Below are positions 51,154-60,419 of a DNA stretch of 64,000 bases, in pieces. The position numbers were made by a program, and so were the translations under genes. Positions within the stretch are counted from its first letter, which is position 1, and every line of letters begins with the position of its first letter. This DNA is from Clostridium sp. UBA699. Its GTDB lineage: Bacteria > Bacillota > Clostridia > Clostridiales > Clostridiaceae. The stretch covers positions 1-64,000 of the forward strand of contig DBML01000024.1 in the NCBI GenBank assembly GCA_002298915.1, read 5' to 3'. Below the pieces are notes generated by a model. That model saw only the letters and a list, made by a program, of their open reading frames with translations, ran no database searches and was not told the origin of the DNA.

Positions 51154-51858
51154 ATGGAAAAAATAAAGATTGATAGCTACGAATTCATAACAGAAGACCT
51201 AGGGACCGCAGTGGCCGTTTTCTCGACGGCAAAGAACGGGCTGAACTTCTATTCGAGGTCGGGAGAAGGAGTTGAAAACCTGAACAGGCTCAAGCAGTGG
51301 TTCCCGGTTGACGATGTCGCCTACCTGAGGCAGATACACAGCGATGAAGTGCTTACTGAGGAATCCAGCGGCAGCGAAGGCGACGCAATAATAACGGACA
51401 AGCCCAGGCTGGCCGTCGGGGTGTTCACTGCGGACTGCGTCCCCGTGATCATCTACGATCCCGTCAGCAGGGCAGCTGCAGCAGTCCACAGCGGATGGAA
51501 GGGGACTTACAATCTCATTGTCAGCAAGACAATAGACAGGATGAAGGCAGCCTATGGATCAAAGCCTCAGGATATGAAGGTTCTGATAGGACCTAACATG
51601 AGGGAATGCTGCTATGAGGTAAGCGAGGAGCTTATTCAGAAGTTCAGGGAGAGCGATTCTTTCGGGCATGTCGATGCATACACCGGAAGGAAGCTCAGCA
51701 TGGAGAAGTGCATCCTCAAACAGCTTGAGGACCAGGGTGTGCCCGCGGAAAACGTGGAGGTTATGGGCCTATGCACAAGCTGCAGCGAGGAAGAGCTATA
51801 TTCCTACAGAGCCGGAGAAAAGGACAAGAGGCTTTTCTCTTTCATCTACATCAAATAG
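51154..51858 (+). CDS. pgeF: YfiH/PgeF laccase-domain (purine nucleoside phosphorylase-like) protein
   Basis: The 234-residue DUF152/YfiH-fold protein shows LRQIHSDEV, GDAIITDKPRLAVGVFTADCVPV with a zinc-ligand Cys, and AAVHSGWKGT with a zinc-ligand His. Members are reported to act on purine nucleosides or to correct UDP-MurNAc-L-Ser in cell-wall synthesis. The second role would suit its position after the division genes (B. subtilis ylmD). GGAGG precedes the ATG. It is followed 13 bases later by phoP. Confidence 0.9.
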   Translation: MEKIKIDSYEFITEDLGTAVAVFSTAKNGLNFYSRSGEGVENLNRLKQWFPVDDVAYLRQIHSDEVLTEESSGSEGDAIITDKPRLAVGVFTADCVPVIIYDPVSRAAAAVHSGWKGTYNLIVSKTIDRMKAAYGSKPQDMKVLIGPNMRECCYEVSEELIQKFRESDSFGHVDAYTGRKLSMEKCILKQLEDQGVPAENVEVMGLCTSCSEEELYSYRAGEKDKRLFSFIYIK

Positions 51859-51871
51859 CGGGAGGGCAAAC

Positions 51872-52567
51872 ATGGCTGACAAAAAAATAATAATAGTTGA
51901 TGATGAAGCGAACATAAGGGAGCTGATCGCTTTCAACCTGAAAAATGAAGGTTACAGAACACTGACCGCAGGCGACGGAATAACTGCTCTGAAAATGATC
52001 AAGGAGGAGAAGCCTTCGCTTATACTCCTGGACCTCATGCTGCCAGGTATGAACGGCTATGACGTGTGCAAGGAGGTAAGGAGGGAAAAGGAACTATCCA
52101 CAACCCCTATCATAATGCTGAGCGCCAAGGATGCGGAGTTCGACAAGGTGCTGGGCCTTGAGCTTGGTGCCGACGATTACATGACAAAGCCTTTTTCTGT
52201 AAGGGAGCTGGTTGCCAGGGTGAAGGCTGTCCTCAGGAGGACTACACCGATAGCTGAAAGCAGCATATTTTCTGTAGGTAATATCGCTGTCGATTTTGAA
52301 AAGCATGAAGTGAAAAGAGATGGTGTAAAAGTCGACCTTACGCTGAAGGAGTTCGAGCTTTTGGAGATACTGATCAAGAACAAGGGCAGAGTGATGACGA
52401 GGGACTTTCTTCTCGATAAAATCTGGGGATACGAGTATCTTGGCGAGACAAGAACAGTGGATGTCCATATAAGGCATCTCAGGAAGAAGATCGAGGAGGA
52501 CGACAAAAACCCGACACTCATAGAAACGATAAGAGGCGTCGGCTACAGGTTCAATAAGGAGGAATAG
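51872..52567 (+). CDS. phoP: OmpR-family response regulator, probably PhoP/PhoB
   Basis: The 231-residue regulator has receiver residues Asp10/Asp11, phospho-acceptor Asp54 (ILLDLMLPG) and Lys87 (LSAKDAE). The C-terminal winged helix shows LTLKEFELLEILIKNKGRVMT and TRTVDVHIRHLRKKIEED, with a final GVGYRF. The adjacent histidine kinase and pst operon indicate phosphate control. The ATG follows GGAGGG; the gap to the kinase gene is ten bases. Confidence 0.93.
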   Translation: MADKKIIIVDDEANIRELIAFNLKNEGYRTLTAGDGITALKMIKEEKPSLILLDLMLPGMNGYDVCKEVRREKELSTTPIIMLSAKDAEFDKVLGLELGADDYMTKPFSVRELVARVKAVLRRTTPIAESSIFSVGNIAVDFEKHEVKRDGVKVDLTLKEFELLEILIKNKGRVMTRDFLLDKIWGYEYLGETRTVDVHIRHLRKKIEEDDKNPTLIETIRGVGYRFNKEE

Positions 52568-52577
52568 GGGTGATCCT

Positions 52578-54281
52578 ATGAGAAGGAAGATACTTTTTTC
52601 AATGACAGCATCAGTCCTGTTTTCGCTTGTCATAACAGCAATCCTTGTGATACTTGTTTCGAATTACGAATACGAGGAAAATGTCAGGAAGAGCCTTAAG
52701 CTTAACAACGAACTGGTGATAAATGTTCTAAAAAATCAGGACGAAACCAAGTTGAAGGATTTTTTCTCCAAGAACATAAAGAATTCGGAAATGAGGGAAA
52801 CCCTCATAGGAAAAGACGGAACGGTCCTCAGCGATTCTGAGGTAAACCCTGCGACAATGGACAACCACAACAGCAGGAAGGAAGTCATCGATGCCAGGGT
52901 GAACGGGACCGGCTACAGCATCAGGTACAGCAGCTCCACGAAAGCTGAAACTATGTACTTCGCAACTGTTTTCGAAGACGGCTATGTGGTCAGAAGCGCC
53001 ATAACCATGGACAGAATCAGCAGCATCCTTTGGAGTTACGGAAAGATATACATATTCATTATGTTAGCTTCCCTCCTTGTTACACTCCTTTTCTCCTCAA
53101 GGCTTGCGAAAGTCCTCGTAAAACCTATCAAGGAACTTGAGGACACAACGCACAGGATATCTCAGGGGGACCTGCACGAGAGGGTGAAGGTTCACTCCGA
53201 TGACGAGATCGGCGACCTTGCTGGCACATTCAACAGCATGGCGGACAGGCTCGAAAACTCGTTCAAGGACACGACGCAGAAACAGACGGAGCTCGAGGCG
53301 GTTATGAAAAGCATGGACAGCGGTGTCATCGCAGTTGACAGGGATTTCCGAGTAATGCTTATAAACCCTTATGCCAAGAAAATATTCGGCATTAACAGGG
53401 ACATAATAGGCGAGAAGCTACTTAACAACATAAGGGATTTCGAACTTGAGGACATAATCAAGAACAAGGAATACCAGAGGGAGCTGACAATTTTCTGGCC
53501 TGTTAAGCGTGATCTGAGGATAAAGACTGCGGACATTATTTACGGCGGCGAGCACATGGGCACCGTCGCGGTCATCCATGACATAACAGACATAAAGAAG
53601 CTCGAGAACATGAGGTCGCAGTTCGTGGCAAACGTATCCCATGAGCTTAAGACGCCGCTCACATCCATTAAGGGCTTCGCAGAAACTCTCAGGTACGTGG
53701 AAGATGCAGATACAAGAGAGAAATTCCTTAACATAATTAACGACGAGGCGGAAAGGCTGTCCAGGCTCATAAGCGATATCCTTACGCTCTCGCAGATCGA
53801 GCAGACCAGAAAAATCAGGGATGATCTAGTCGACGTAGAAAGCACTGTTAGCCAGGTTGTCATGCTTGTGAAGAATGCAGCCGAAAAGAAAGGCATCAAG
53901 CTTACAGTGCGAGGAGATAAGATTGAAGGTCTTCACGGCGACGCAGACCTTCTGAAGCAGATGCTTATTAACCTGGTGGACAACGCAGTTAAGTACTCAG
54001 GTGAAGGTACGGAGGTTGTCATCTCGACGAGCATGCAGGATAATTCTGGAGTAATCAGCGTTACTGACAACGGCATCGGTATTCCTAAGGAGCACCTGGA
54101 GAGGCTGTTCGAAAGGTTCTACAGGGTCGATGCGGCAAGGTCCAGAGAGCAGGGCGGAACAGGCCTTGGACTTGCGATAGTCAAGCACATAGTTCTAAGG
54201 TTCAAGGGTTCGATCGAAGTCGACAGCGAACCGGGCCGGGGCAGCACATTCACAGTGAAGCTGCCGCTTAAAATCAAATAG
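52578..54281 (+). CDS. phoR: Phosphate-sensing-type histidine kinase PhoR
   Basis: The 567-residue membrane kinase has TM1 at about 8-30, an extracellular part of about 120 residues, TM2 at about 155-177, HAMP (about 178-230), a PAS domain (MKSMDSGVIAVDRDF), the HisKA box VSHELKTPLTSIKGF (His near 355) and an HATPase with NLVDNAVKYS, DNGIGIP and GGTGLGLAIVKH. The PAS plus extracellular-domain layout is that of Bacillus-type PhoR. It partners the PhoP gene just upstream. GGGGTGATCCT precedes the ATG. Confidence 0.93.
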   Translation: MRRKILFSMTASVLFSLVITAILVILVSNYEYEENVRKSLKLNNELVINVLKNQDETKLKDFFSKNIKNSEMRETLIGKDGTVLSDSEVNPATMDNHNSRKEVIDARVNGTGYSIRYSSSTKAETMYFATVFEDGYVVRSAITMDRISSILWSYGKIYIFIMLASLLVTLLFSSRLAKVLVKPIKELEDTTHRISQGDLHERVKVHSDDEIGDLAGTFNSMADRLENSFKDTTQKQTELEAVMKSMDSGVIAVDRDFRVMLINPYAKKIFGINRDIIGEKLLNNIRDFELEDIIKNKEYQRELTIFWPVKRDLRIKTADIIYGGEHMGTVAVIHDITDIKKLENMRSQFVANVSHELKTPLTSIKGFAETLRYVEDADTREKFLNIINDEAERLSRLISDILTLSQIEQTRKIRDDLVDVESTVSQVVMLVKNAAEKKGIKLTVRGDKIEGLHGDADLLKQMLINLVDNAVKYSGEGTEVVISTSMQDNSGVISVTDNGIGIPKEHLERLFERFYRVDAARSREQGGTGLGLAIVKHIVLRFKGSIEVDSEPGRGSTFTVKLPLKIK

Positions 54282-54293
54282 TTTGTTTTATTT

Positions 54294-54328
54294 ATAGCAA
54301 TGTTAATTTTATTTAACATTGCTATAAT
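54294..54328 (+). promoter_or_regulatory. pstS control region with inverted repeat and Pho-box-like motifs
   Basis: ATAGCAATGTTAA, six bases, TTAACATTGCTAT form a perfect 13-base inverted repeat whose right arm runs into TATAAT (54323-54328). TTAAT and TTAACA resemble Bacillus-type PhoP boxes. No U-run follows, so it is not a terminator. A role as PhoP-controlled pstS promoter is inferred. Confidence 0.5.
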
Positions 54329-54397
54329 ATTTGGTTAACCTTCCTCATGTAATATATAAACTGTAGTGAACAGGAATTAACATTTAGGAGGATGGGT

Positions 54398-55261
54398 ATG
54401 AAAAAAATTAGTATCAGATTAATGTTGGCTGCTCTGGCGGTAACAGCAGTTGCGGGAGCTTTCGCAGGCTGCGGAAGCAAGACAGATCAGGTTTCAGGAA
54501 ATATCACATTGGCAGGATCAACTGCTTTGCAGCCGCTGGCTGAGCAGGCAGGAAAGAATTTCACAGATAAAAATCCAAATGTAAGTGTAACCGTTCAGGG
54601 CGGCGGAAGCGGAACAGGACTCAACCTGGTATCGGAGGGAACAGTCAATATCGGAAACTCCGACGTAGATGCTTCCAAGAAGCTCGATGCTGCAAAGGCG
54701 GCTGAACTGGTAGACCACAAGGTATGCGGAATCGGGTTTGCCGTAGTTGTTAGCAAGGACGTTCAGGTGAGCTCCCTGACAGCGCAGCAGGTTCAGGATA
54801 TCTTCACAGGAAAAGTAACAAACTGGAAAGAAGTTGGCGGACAGGACCTTGCAATACAGGTTATCCACAGAGCAAAATCATCAGGAACAAGAGCAACATT
54901 TGTTGATACTGTAATGGGCGGAGTTGACGAAAACGACGCAATCGGAACAATGCAGGATTCAAGCGGATCGGTTGAGAAAGCTATAGCAAGCACACCTGGT
55001 TCGGTAAGCTACCTGGCACTTTCATACATCACCGATGCTGTTAAGGCAAACTTAACTCCAGTACAGATAGATGGCGTAGACGCTACAAAGGCAAACATCG
55101 TAGCTGGAACATACAAGTTCTGGTCATGGGAGCACATGTACACAAAGGGTGAAGCTACAGGCGCAACAAAAACATTCCTTGACTACATGGTATCAAGCGA
55201 TAACGCAGAGCTAGTTAACAAGCTGGGCTACATCCCTGCGAGCGAACTGGGAAGCAAATAG
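54398..55261 (+). CDS. pstS: Phosphate-binding lipoprotein PstS
   Basis: This 287-residue protein is the extracellular receptor of the high-affinity phosphate ABC transporter. The lipoprotein signal ends in AFAGC (Cys25). Phosphate-site segments are AGSTALQPLAE, GGGSGTGLNLVSEGTVNIGNSDVDAS and RAKSSGTRATF. The ATG at 54398 is six bases after AGGAGG; the ATG at 54392 touches that site and is rejected. It leads the operon pstSCAB-phoU; an 85-base gap with a hairpin separates it from pstC. Confidence 0.96.
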   Translation: MKKISIRLMLAALAVTAVAGAFAGCGSKTDQVSGNITLAGSTALQPLAEQAGKNFTDKNPNVSVTVQGGGSGTGLNLVSEGTVNIGNSDVDASKKLDAAKAAELVDHKVCGIGFAVVVSKDVQVSSLTAQQVQDIFTGKVTNWKEVGGQDLAIQVIHRAKSSGTRATFVDTVMGGVDENDAIGTMQDSSGSVEKAIASTPGSVSYLALSYITDAVKANLTPVQIDGVDATKANIVAGTYKFWSWEHMYTKGEATGATKTFLDYMVSSDNAELVNKLGYIPASELGSK

Positions 55262-55286
55262 TCAAGCGATAGCGTGAAAGAAGGAC

Positions 55287-55312
55287 AGACTGGCTGCAAA
55301 TGCGGCCGGTCT
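55287..55312 (+). other. Hairpin between pstS and pstC
   Basis: AGACTGGCTGC-AAAT-GCGGCCGGTCT gives 11 pairs with two G-U. No T-run follows. It may stabilise the pstS mRNA end, which would give more binding protein than permease. Confidence 0.5.
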
Positions 55313-55346
55313 TGCTTCGCGCAAATAATCATATAGAGGTAAAGAT

Positions 55347-56234
55347 ATGAAAGACAAAACATTTATCACTAAGCTAAAAAATGAATACTTGGGCCGAACC
55401 TATGCGGTTGCTTGCGGGATGTTCATCATCGTTCTTACTTTGAGCATAATCTTCTTTATATTTTCAAAGGGCATCGCTTCCTTCACGAAGGATGGGCTTA
55501 CACTTGCCGAATTTTTGTTTTCAACGATTTGGAGGCCTGACGCTGAACCAGCCAGGTTTGGTGCGCTGATTTTTATTGCCGGCTCCACTCTGGTTTCACT
55601 GGGCGCAGTAATTCTGAGCGCGCCCATAAGCATAGCACTGGCGATATTCATGCACTACATCTCGCCGAAATTCGGAGCAAAGGTGCTGCAGCCTGCGCTT
55701 GAACTTTTTGTAGGAATCCCCTCAGTTGTATACGGTTGGCTAGGCTTCAGCGTACTTCTGCCGCTTCTCAAGGGTTCCTTCGGGGGGATCGGATTCAGCC
55801 TGCTAGCAGGTGTTATCGTGCTCAGCATAATGATCCTTCCAACGATAGCAAGCATATCTGCTGATGCTGTCAAGGTTGTTCCAGGTAGTTATCTGGAAGC
55901 TTCCTACGGGCTGGGGGCCACAAGGTGGCAGACGATAAGCAAGGTGATTGTTCCTGCATCAAAGAGCGGCATCCTGACAGGCGTTGTACTCGGGCTTGCG
56001 AGGGCATTCGGAGAGGCGATGGCTGTTCAGATGGTAATTGGAAACGCGATAAAGTTTCCGGACGGACCTTTAAGCCCGACTTCAACGCTTACAAGCATAC
56101 TCGCCATGGACATGGGCAACACTGTTTCGGGAACGCCTTGGAATGACGCTCTCTGGTCGATGGCACTGCTGCTTCTGATAATTTCGTTTGTGTTCATATT
56201 CGTGATCAGATTAATAGGAAAGAGAGGTGAATAA
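55347..56234 (+). CDS. pstC: Phosphate ABC transporter permease PstC
   Basis: This 295-residue protein has six predicted membrane helices. The binding-protein-dependent transport signature EASYGLGATRWQTISKVIVPASKSGI contacts PstB, and FAEAMA-like AFGEAMAVQMVIGN follows. The N-terminal tail is cytoplasmic. It pairs with PstA, whose gene starts three bases after this stop. AGAGGT lies seven bases before the ATG. Confidence 0.96.
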   Translation: MKDKTFITKLKNEYLGRTYAVACGMFIIVLTLSIIFFIFSKGIASFTKDGLTLAEFLFSTIWRPDAEPARFGALIFIAGSTLVSLGAVILSAPISIALAIFMHYISPKFGAKVLQPALELFVGIPSVVYGWLGFSVLLPLLKGSFGGIGFSLLAGVIVLSIMILPTIASISADAVKVVPGSYLEASYGLGATRWQTISKVIVPASKSGILTGVVLGLARAFGEAMAVQMVIGNAIKFPDGPLSPTSTLTSILAMDMGNTVSGTPWNDALWSMALLLLIISFVFIFVIRLIGKRGE

Positions 56235-56237
56235 CCA

Positions 56238-57122
56238 ATGACATCTAAACAAAAGGATAAGTTATGGACCGGCATACTTTACGCGATTTCAATTTTCGTG
56301 GTTATTCTCCTGGTCGTACTGATTGGACTCATCTTCTATAAAGGAAGATTTGCCCTTTCCCCGGCGTTCCTATTCGGAAACCCAAAGATAGGGGAAGCAG
56401 GCGGCGGAATCGCTCCAATGCTTTTCAATTCCTTCTATATGCTGGTTGTCTCACTACTGATAACCATACCTCTAGGCGTGGGCGCAGGTATCTTCCTTGC
56501 TGAATACGCAAAGGAAGGCCGCATGGTTAATTTCATGAGGCTTTGCATAGAGACGCTCGCGTCGCTTCCATCTATAGTCGTGGGCCTTTTTGGACTACTT
56601 GTGTTTGTAAAGATGACCGGATGGGGATTTTCAGTCATGTCAGGAGCGCTGGCTGTAGCTGTGATCAACTTCCCTTCGCTTACAAGGGTAAGCGAGGACG
56701 CGATCAGGGCTGCTTCCTCGGGAGTAAAGGAAGCCAGCCTGGGGTTAGGTGCTACAAATTGGCAGACGATTGCGAAGGTAATACTGCCTACAGCGATGCC
56801 TCAGATACTGACAGGCGTCATACTGGCTTCGGGAAGGATTTTCGGAGAGTCAGCGGCTTTGCTGTTCACAGCAGGCATGAGCGCACCACCGCTAAATTTT
56901 CACTCAATAAGTCTTGACGGATCTTCAGCTTTCAGCCTTTTCAGACCAGCGGAAACACTTTCAGTTTATATATGGAAGCTAAATTCAGAAGGAATGGTGC
57001 CTGACGCTGCTGACATTGCAAACAAAGCGTCCGCGGTGCTTGTGATGATGGTCCTCATATTCAATGTTACTTCAAGGGTGCTTGGCAAAAAAATCCACGA
57101 CAAATATTCAGGGAAAAACTAG
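56238..57122 (+). CDS. pstA: Phosphate ABC transporter permease PstA
   Basis: This 294-residue protein has six predicted helices. Its coupling-helix signature is KEASLGLGATNWQTIAKVILP, followed by GRIFGESAALLFTAGM. The second permease half forms the channel with PstC. It is 9 bases before pstB. Confidence 0.96.
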   Translation: MTSKQKDKLWTGILYAISIFVVILLVVLIGLIFYKGRFALSPAFLFGNPKIGEAGGGIAPMLFNSFYMLVVSLLITIPLGVGAGIFLAEYAKEGRMVNFMRLCIETLASLPSIVVGLFGLLVFVKMTGWGFSVMSGALAVAVINFPSLTRVSEDAIRAASSGVKEASLGLGATNWQTIAKVILPTAMPQILTGVILASGRIFGESAALLFTAGMSAPPLNFHSISLDGSSAFSLFRPAETLSVYIWKLNSEGMVPDAADIANKASAVLVMMVLIFNVTSRVLGKKIHDKYSGKN

Positions 57123-57131
57123 GAGGCAAAT

Positions 57132-57881
57132 ATGGAAATTATTAGTACCAAGGATCTCAATCTGTACTATGGTGAAAACCACGCATTGAAGAATATAAAT
57201 CTCGACATAAAAAAGAACTCTGTAACCGCTTTGATAGGGCCGTCGGGCTGCGGAAAATCTACGTTCCTGAGAACCATAAACAGAATGAACGATCTGATAG
57301 CAAACGTGAAAATAACAGGAAATATATACTATGAAGGAAAAGATATATATTCCGAATACGATGTCATAGATTTGAGGAAGAATATTGGGATGGTATTCCA
57401 GAAACCAAATCCGTTCCCTATGTCTATATACGACAATATCGCATACGGGCCGAGGGTTCATGGTATAAAAGACAAAAGAGCTCTCGACGAGATCGTTGAG
57501 AAAAGCCTTAAAGGAGCTGCGCTATGGGATGAGGTAAAAGATAGGCAGAAAAAAAGCGCTCTCGGACTTTCGGGCGGACAGCAGCAGAGGCTCTGCATAG
57601 CCAGGACCCTCGCTGTTGAACCTGAGGTAATCCTCATGGATGAGCCTACGTCTGCCCTTGACCCGATATCGACACTCAAAATCGAGGAGCTCATGGACGT
57701 GCTCAAGAAGCAGTACACTGTCATAATAGTAACTCACAACATGCAGCAGGCCGGAAGAATTGCTGACGAGACCGCTTTCTTCCTGGTGGGAGAGATTGTC
57801 GAAAGCGGCAAGACCGAGGACCTGTTTTACAAACCAAGGGACAAGAGGACAGAGGACTATATAACCGGAAGATTCGGCTAA
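57132..57881 (+). CDS. pstB: Phosphate ABC transporter ATPase PstB
   Basis: The 249-residue ABC ATPase has Walker A GPSGCGKST (36-44), the Q-loop in GMVFQKPNPFPMSIYDNIAYG (the PNPFPMSIYDN stretch is PstB-specific), signature LSGGQQQRL, Walker B VILMDEPTSALDP and the switch His in VTHNMQQA. AGGAGG precedes the ATG. phoU follows after 67 bases. Confidence 0.98.
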   Translation: MEIISTKDLNLYYGENHALKNINLDIKKNSVTALIGPSGCGKSTFLRTINRMNDLIANVKITGNIYYEGKDIYSEYDVIDLRKNIGMVFQKPNPFPMSIYDNIAYGPRVHGIKDKRALDEIVEKSLKGAALWDEVKDRQKKSALGLSGGQQQRLCIARTLAVEPEVILMDEPTSALDPISTLKIEELMDVLKKQYTVIIVTHNMQQAGRIADETAFFLVGEIVESGKTEDLFYKPRDKRTEDYITGRFG

Positions 57882-57948
57882 AATCATGTGATGACAGAAG
57901 CTTAAACATAGATTATAATTATTAAAAATGATATATTGAGGTGAGCAC

Positions 57949-58605
57949 ATGACAAGATCAGGCTTTGATACTGCGTTGGAAAATTTGAATGCAGACCTTC
58001 TGAGGATGGGGAGCATGGTAGAAAAACAGGTACACCTGTGCATAGAAGCGTTGGTGAACAAGGATGAGGAACTAGCTGGACAGATTTATGCAAATGACGA
58101 TTTGGTCGACAACATGCAGAGAGATATTGAGGACAAGTGCATAAGGCTAATTGCAAAGGAACAGCCGTTGGCGATTGATTTGAGAACAATTTTCACAATA
58201 AGCAAAATTGTGACAGACCTTGAGAGAATGGCAGACCATGCCGTGAACATTTCAAAAGCTGTGAAAAGGCTCAAACAGGAGACTTATATCAAGGAACTAG
58301 TGGATATACCAAAGATGTCTGTAATAGTCGAAAAGATGATCCAGAAGGCTCTGGACAGCTTCATCGCAAGGGACGTGGAGGCCATCAACGAAATCTGCAA
58401 GATGGACGACGAGGTTGACGCTCTGTACAAGAAGGTTTTCAACGATCTTCTGTCGATAATGGCTAAGGATAGCAGCGTTCTCAACCAGGGAACCCAGTTC
58501 ATTCTTATAGCAAGCAAGCTCGAAAGGATAGGAGACCATGTGACAAACATATGCGAGTGGACAGGGTACCTTGTCACTGGGAAACATATGGATTTAAACG
58601 AATAG
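57949..58605 (+). CDS. phoU: Phosphate transport regulator PhoU
   Basis: The 218-residue all-helical protein is made of two repeated three-helix bundles. Family metal-binding stretches are DDLVDNMQRDIED and the later KMDDEVDALYKKVFNDLL, with RIGDHVTNICEWTGYL at the end. It links the Pst transporter to PhoR and dampens the response when phosphate is ample. GAGGTGAGCAC precedes the ATG. It ends the pst operon. Confidence 0.96.
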   Translation: MTRSGFDTALENLNADLLRMGSMVEKQVHLCIEALVNKDEELAGQIYANDDLVDNMQRDIEDKCIRLIAKEQPLAIDLRTIFTISKIVTDLERMADHAVNISKAVKRLKQETYIKELVDIPKMSVIVEKMIQKALDSFIARDVEAINEICKMDDEVDALYKKVFNDLLSIMAKDSSVLNQGTQFILIASKLERIGDHVTNICEWTGYLVTGKHMDLNE

Positions 58606-58615
58606 GATAAGCTGC

Positions 58616-58658
58616 AATAGAAGCTGTTGAGCTATGTCATCAACAGCTTCTATTTTCA
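58616..58658 (+). terminator. pst operon terminator
   Basis: AATAGAAGCTGTTGA pairs perfectly with TCAACAGCTTCTATT (15 pairs) around nine bases, followed by TTCATT. Confidence 0.8.
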
Positions 58659-58691
58659 TTCGAAGCAAGAACACACTTTTAGCATTTTCCA

Positions 58692-58755
58692 ATGTTATGT
58701 TTATGTTAAGAATGTTAACTTCCGTGTTTCATTTTTTTTCAATTTGTGTTATACT
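58692..58755 (+). promoter_or_regulatory. Candidate Pho-box cluster and promoter of the DUF47-PiT pair
   Basis: ATGTTA occurs at 58692, 58703 and 58712, the last as part of ATGTTAAC, upstream of TATACT (58750-58755). The spacing is near one helical turn. Similar ATGTTAA/TTAACAT elements lie before pstS. Confidence 0.45.
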
Positions 58756-58800
58756 TTATTCGATTTACTAGATGAGCAATTTATAGGAGGGTTATATATA

Positions 58801-59424
58801 ATGTTTAGTTTATCTCCAAAAGAGGACAAATTTTTTGAATTATTCCGTGCAACAGCAGAAATCGCTTGTGAGGCTGCCGAAAAGCTTATCGAATACATGA
58901 GCGAAGAAGGATTTTCAGAGGAGAAAAACAAGGAAATCAAGGAAATTGAGCACAAAGGTGACAAAATGCAGCATGAGATCATGAAGCAGCTGAACAAGAG
59001 CTTCATAACGCCTTTCGACAGAGAGGACATCTACGCTATAGCAAAAGGGCTTGACGACATCATCGACCACATCGAGTATACCTCCAGCAGGTTTATAATG
59101 CTCAACATCGACAAACCTACAGAGGAAGCAAGGGAACTCGGTAATCTCATACTGGAGTGCTGCTCCGAAGTCAAGAACGTTATGGAAGAGATGAAGAGCA
59201 TGAAGAACAGCAAGGAGCTCGCAGCAAAGATAATTGAAGTTAACAGGCTTGAGGAAGTTGGAGACAGGCTCTCGAGGAAAGCTATAAAGGAATTGTTCAG
59301 GAGCGATAAGCCAGTACTCGATATAATCAAATGGAGAGAAATCTACGAAGCACTTGAAAACACCATGGACGCTTGCGAGGATGTTGCAAACGCCGTTGAA
59401 GGGGTTGTAATGAAAAATGCTTAG
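58801..59424 (+). CDS. DUF47 family (PhoU-like) PiT accessory protein
   Basis: The 207-residue helical protein of the DUF47/YkaA family is distantly related to PhoU. Metal-site-like stretches are EIEHKGDKMQHEIMKQL and TPFDREDIYAIAKGLDDIIDHIE, and the end shows AMEACEDVANAVE-like DACEDVANAVEGVVM. Such genes nearly always precede a pit transporter gene and are thought to modulate it. The ATG at 58801 follows GGAGGG; a much longer frame upstream runs through the promoter and is rejected. It overlaps the pit gene by eight bases. Confidence 0.92.
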   Translation: MFSLSPKEDKFFELFRATAEIACEAAEKLIEYMSEEGFSEEKNKEIKEIEHKGDKMQHEIMKQLNKSFITPFDREDIYAIAKGLDDIIDHIEYTSSRFIMLNIDKPTEEARELGNLILECCSEVKNVMEEMKSMKNSKELAAKIIEVNRLEEVGDRLSRKAIKELFRSDKPVLDIIKWREIYEALENTMDACEDVANAVEGVVMKNA

Positions 59425-60415
59425 TTCTTCAATGATTTACTTGATAATAATAGTTTTTCTTGCGCTTGCCTTCGACTTCATCAACGGGTTTCACGATTGT
59501 GCCAATGCAATAGCCACGACTGTTTCCACAAGAGCCTTGACACTCAGGCAGGCGGTAATGATGTCTGCAGTTCTGAACTTCGTGGGCGCGTTCATGAGCG
59601 TTGCCGTTGCAAAGACAATAGGAAACGGGCTTGTAGCCCCGAAGCTCGTTACGTCAGAAGTTATAGTTGCAGCCCTTTTGGGAGCAATAATATGGAACCT
59701 TTTGACCTGGTGGCTGGCTATACCGAGCAGTTCCTCTCATGCCCTTATTGGAGGCCTTCTTGGAGCATCGATAGCTTTCACTGGATCGTTTGTAATAGTC
59801 AACTGGATTAACTTTTTCTGGAAAGTTGGTCTATGGATATTCCTCTCTCCTGCAATAGGCTTCGCGGTGGGCTACCTTCTGATGAACCTTTTGAACTTTG
59901 TTTTGAGAAAGACTAGACCTGCAGTAGTAACAGCGATCTTCTCCAAACTTCAGATAGTTTCAGCGATGGCCATGTCGCTGAACCACGGAGGAAACGACGC
60001 TCAGAAAGCTATGGGTATAATAACGATGGCTTTGGTTAGTAGCGGGATGATCACGCAGTTCGAGGTTCCTACCTGGGTTAAGGTCGCCTGCGCTCTTGCG
60101 ATGGCCCTTGGTACAGGGGTAGGCGGAAAGAAGATAATCAAGACCATGGGAACGAACATGGCAAAGCTGGCGCCAGTGAACGGATTCGCTGCTCAGACCG
60201 GCGCTGCCGGAATAATATTCACTGCAACCATGTTCCATGCACCAGTCAGCACAACGCAGATCATATCAACTTCCATAATGGGAGTTGCAGCATCCAAGAG
60301 GGTCACAGCAGTCAAATGGGCTTTGGCCAAGGATATTGTAGTTGCATGGGTCATCACAATACCGCTCTGCGGAATTCTGTCTGCATTAATAATGATGTTA
60401 TTCAAAATGTTTTAA
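59417..60415 (+). CDS. pit: Low-affinity inorganic phosphate transporter, PiT family
   Basis: The 332-residue integral membrane protein has about ten helices. The two PiT signatures are visible: DFINGFHDCANAIATTVSTRAL near the N-terminus and SLNHGGNDAQKAMGII in the second half. WLAIPSSSSHALIGGLLGA and the related FHAPVSTTQIISTSIMG are the repeated ion-site loops. It uses the proton or sodium gradient and complements the high-affinity Pst system just upstream. It is coupled to the DUF47 gene. Confidence 0.95.
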   Translation: MLSSSMIYLIIIVFLALAFDFINGFHDCANAIATTVSTRALTLRQAVMMSAVLNFVGAFMSVAVAKTIGNGLVAPKLVTSEVIVAALLGAIIWNLLTWWLAIPSSSSHALIGGLLGASIAFTGSFVIVNWINFFWKVGLWIFLSPAIGFAVGYLLMNLLNFVLRKTRPAVVTAIFSKLQIVSAMAMSLNHGGNDAQKAMGIITMALVSSGMITQFEVPTWVKVACALAMALGTGVGGKKIIKTMGTNMAKLAPVNGFAAQTGAAGIIFTATMFHAPVSTTQIISTSIMGVAASKRVTAVKWALAKDIVVAWVITIPLCGILSALIMMLFKMF

Positions 60416-60419
60416 GCAG

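Noticed and set aside
54294..54325. Inverted repeat read as a phoR terminator
   Set aside because: The stem is perfect, but no T-run follows on either strand; a regulatory role fits better.
58627..58800. N-terminal extension of the DUF47 protein
   Set aside because: The extension covers the terminator, promoter and ATGTTA motifs, and its translation is unlike the family; the ATG at 58801 has GGAGGG.
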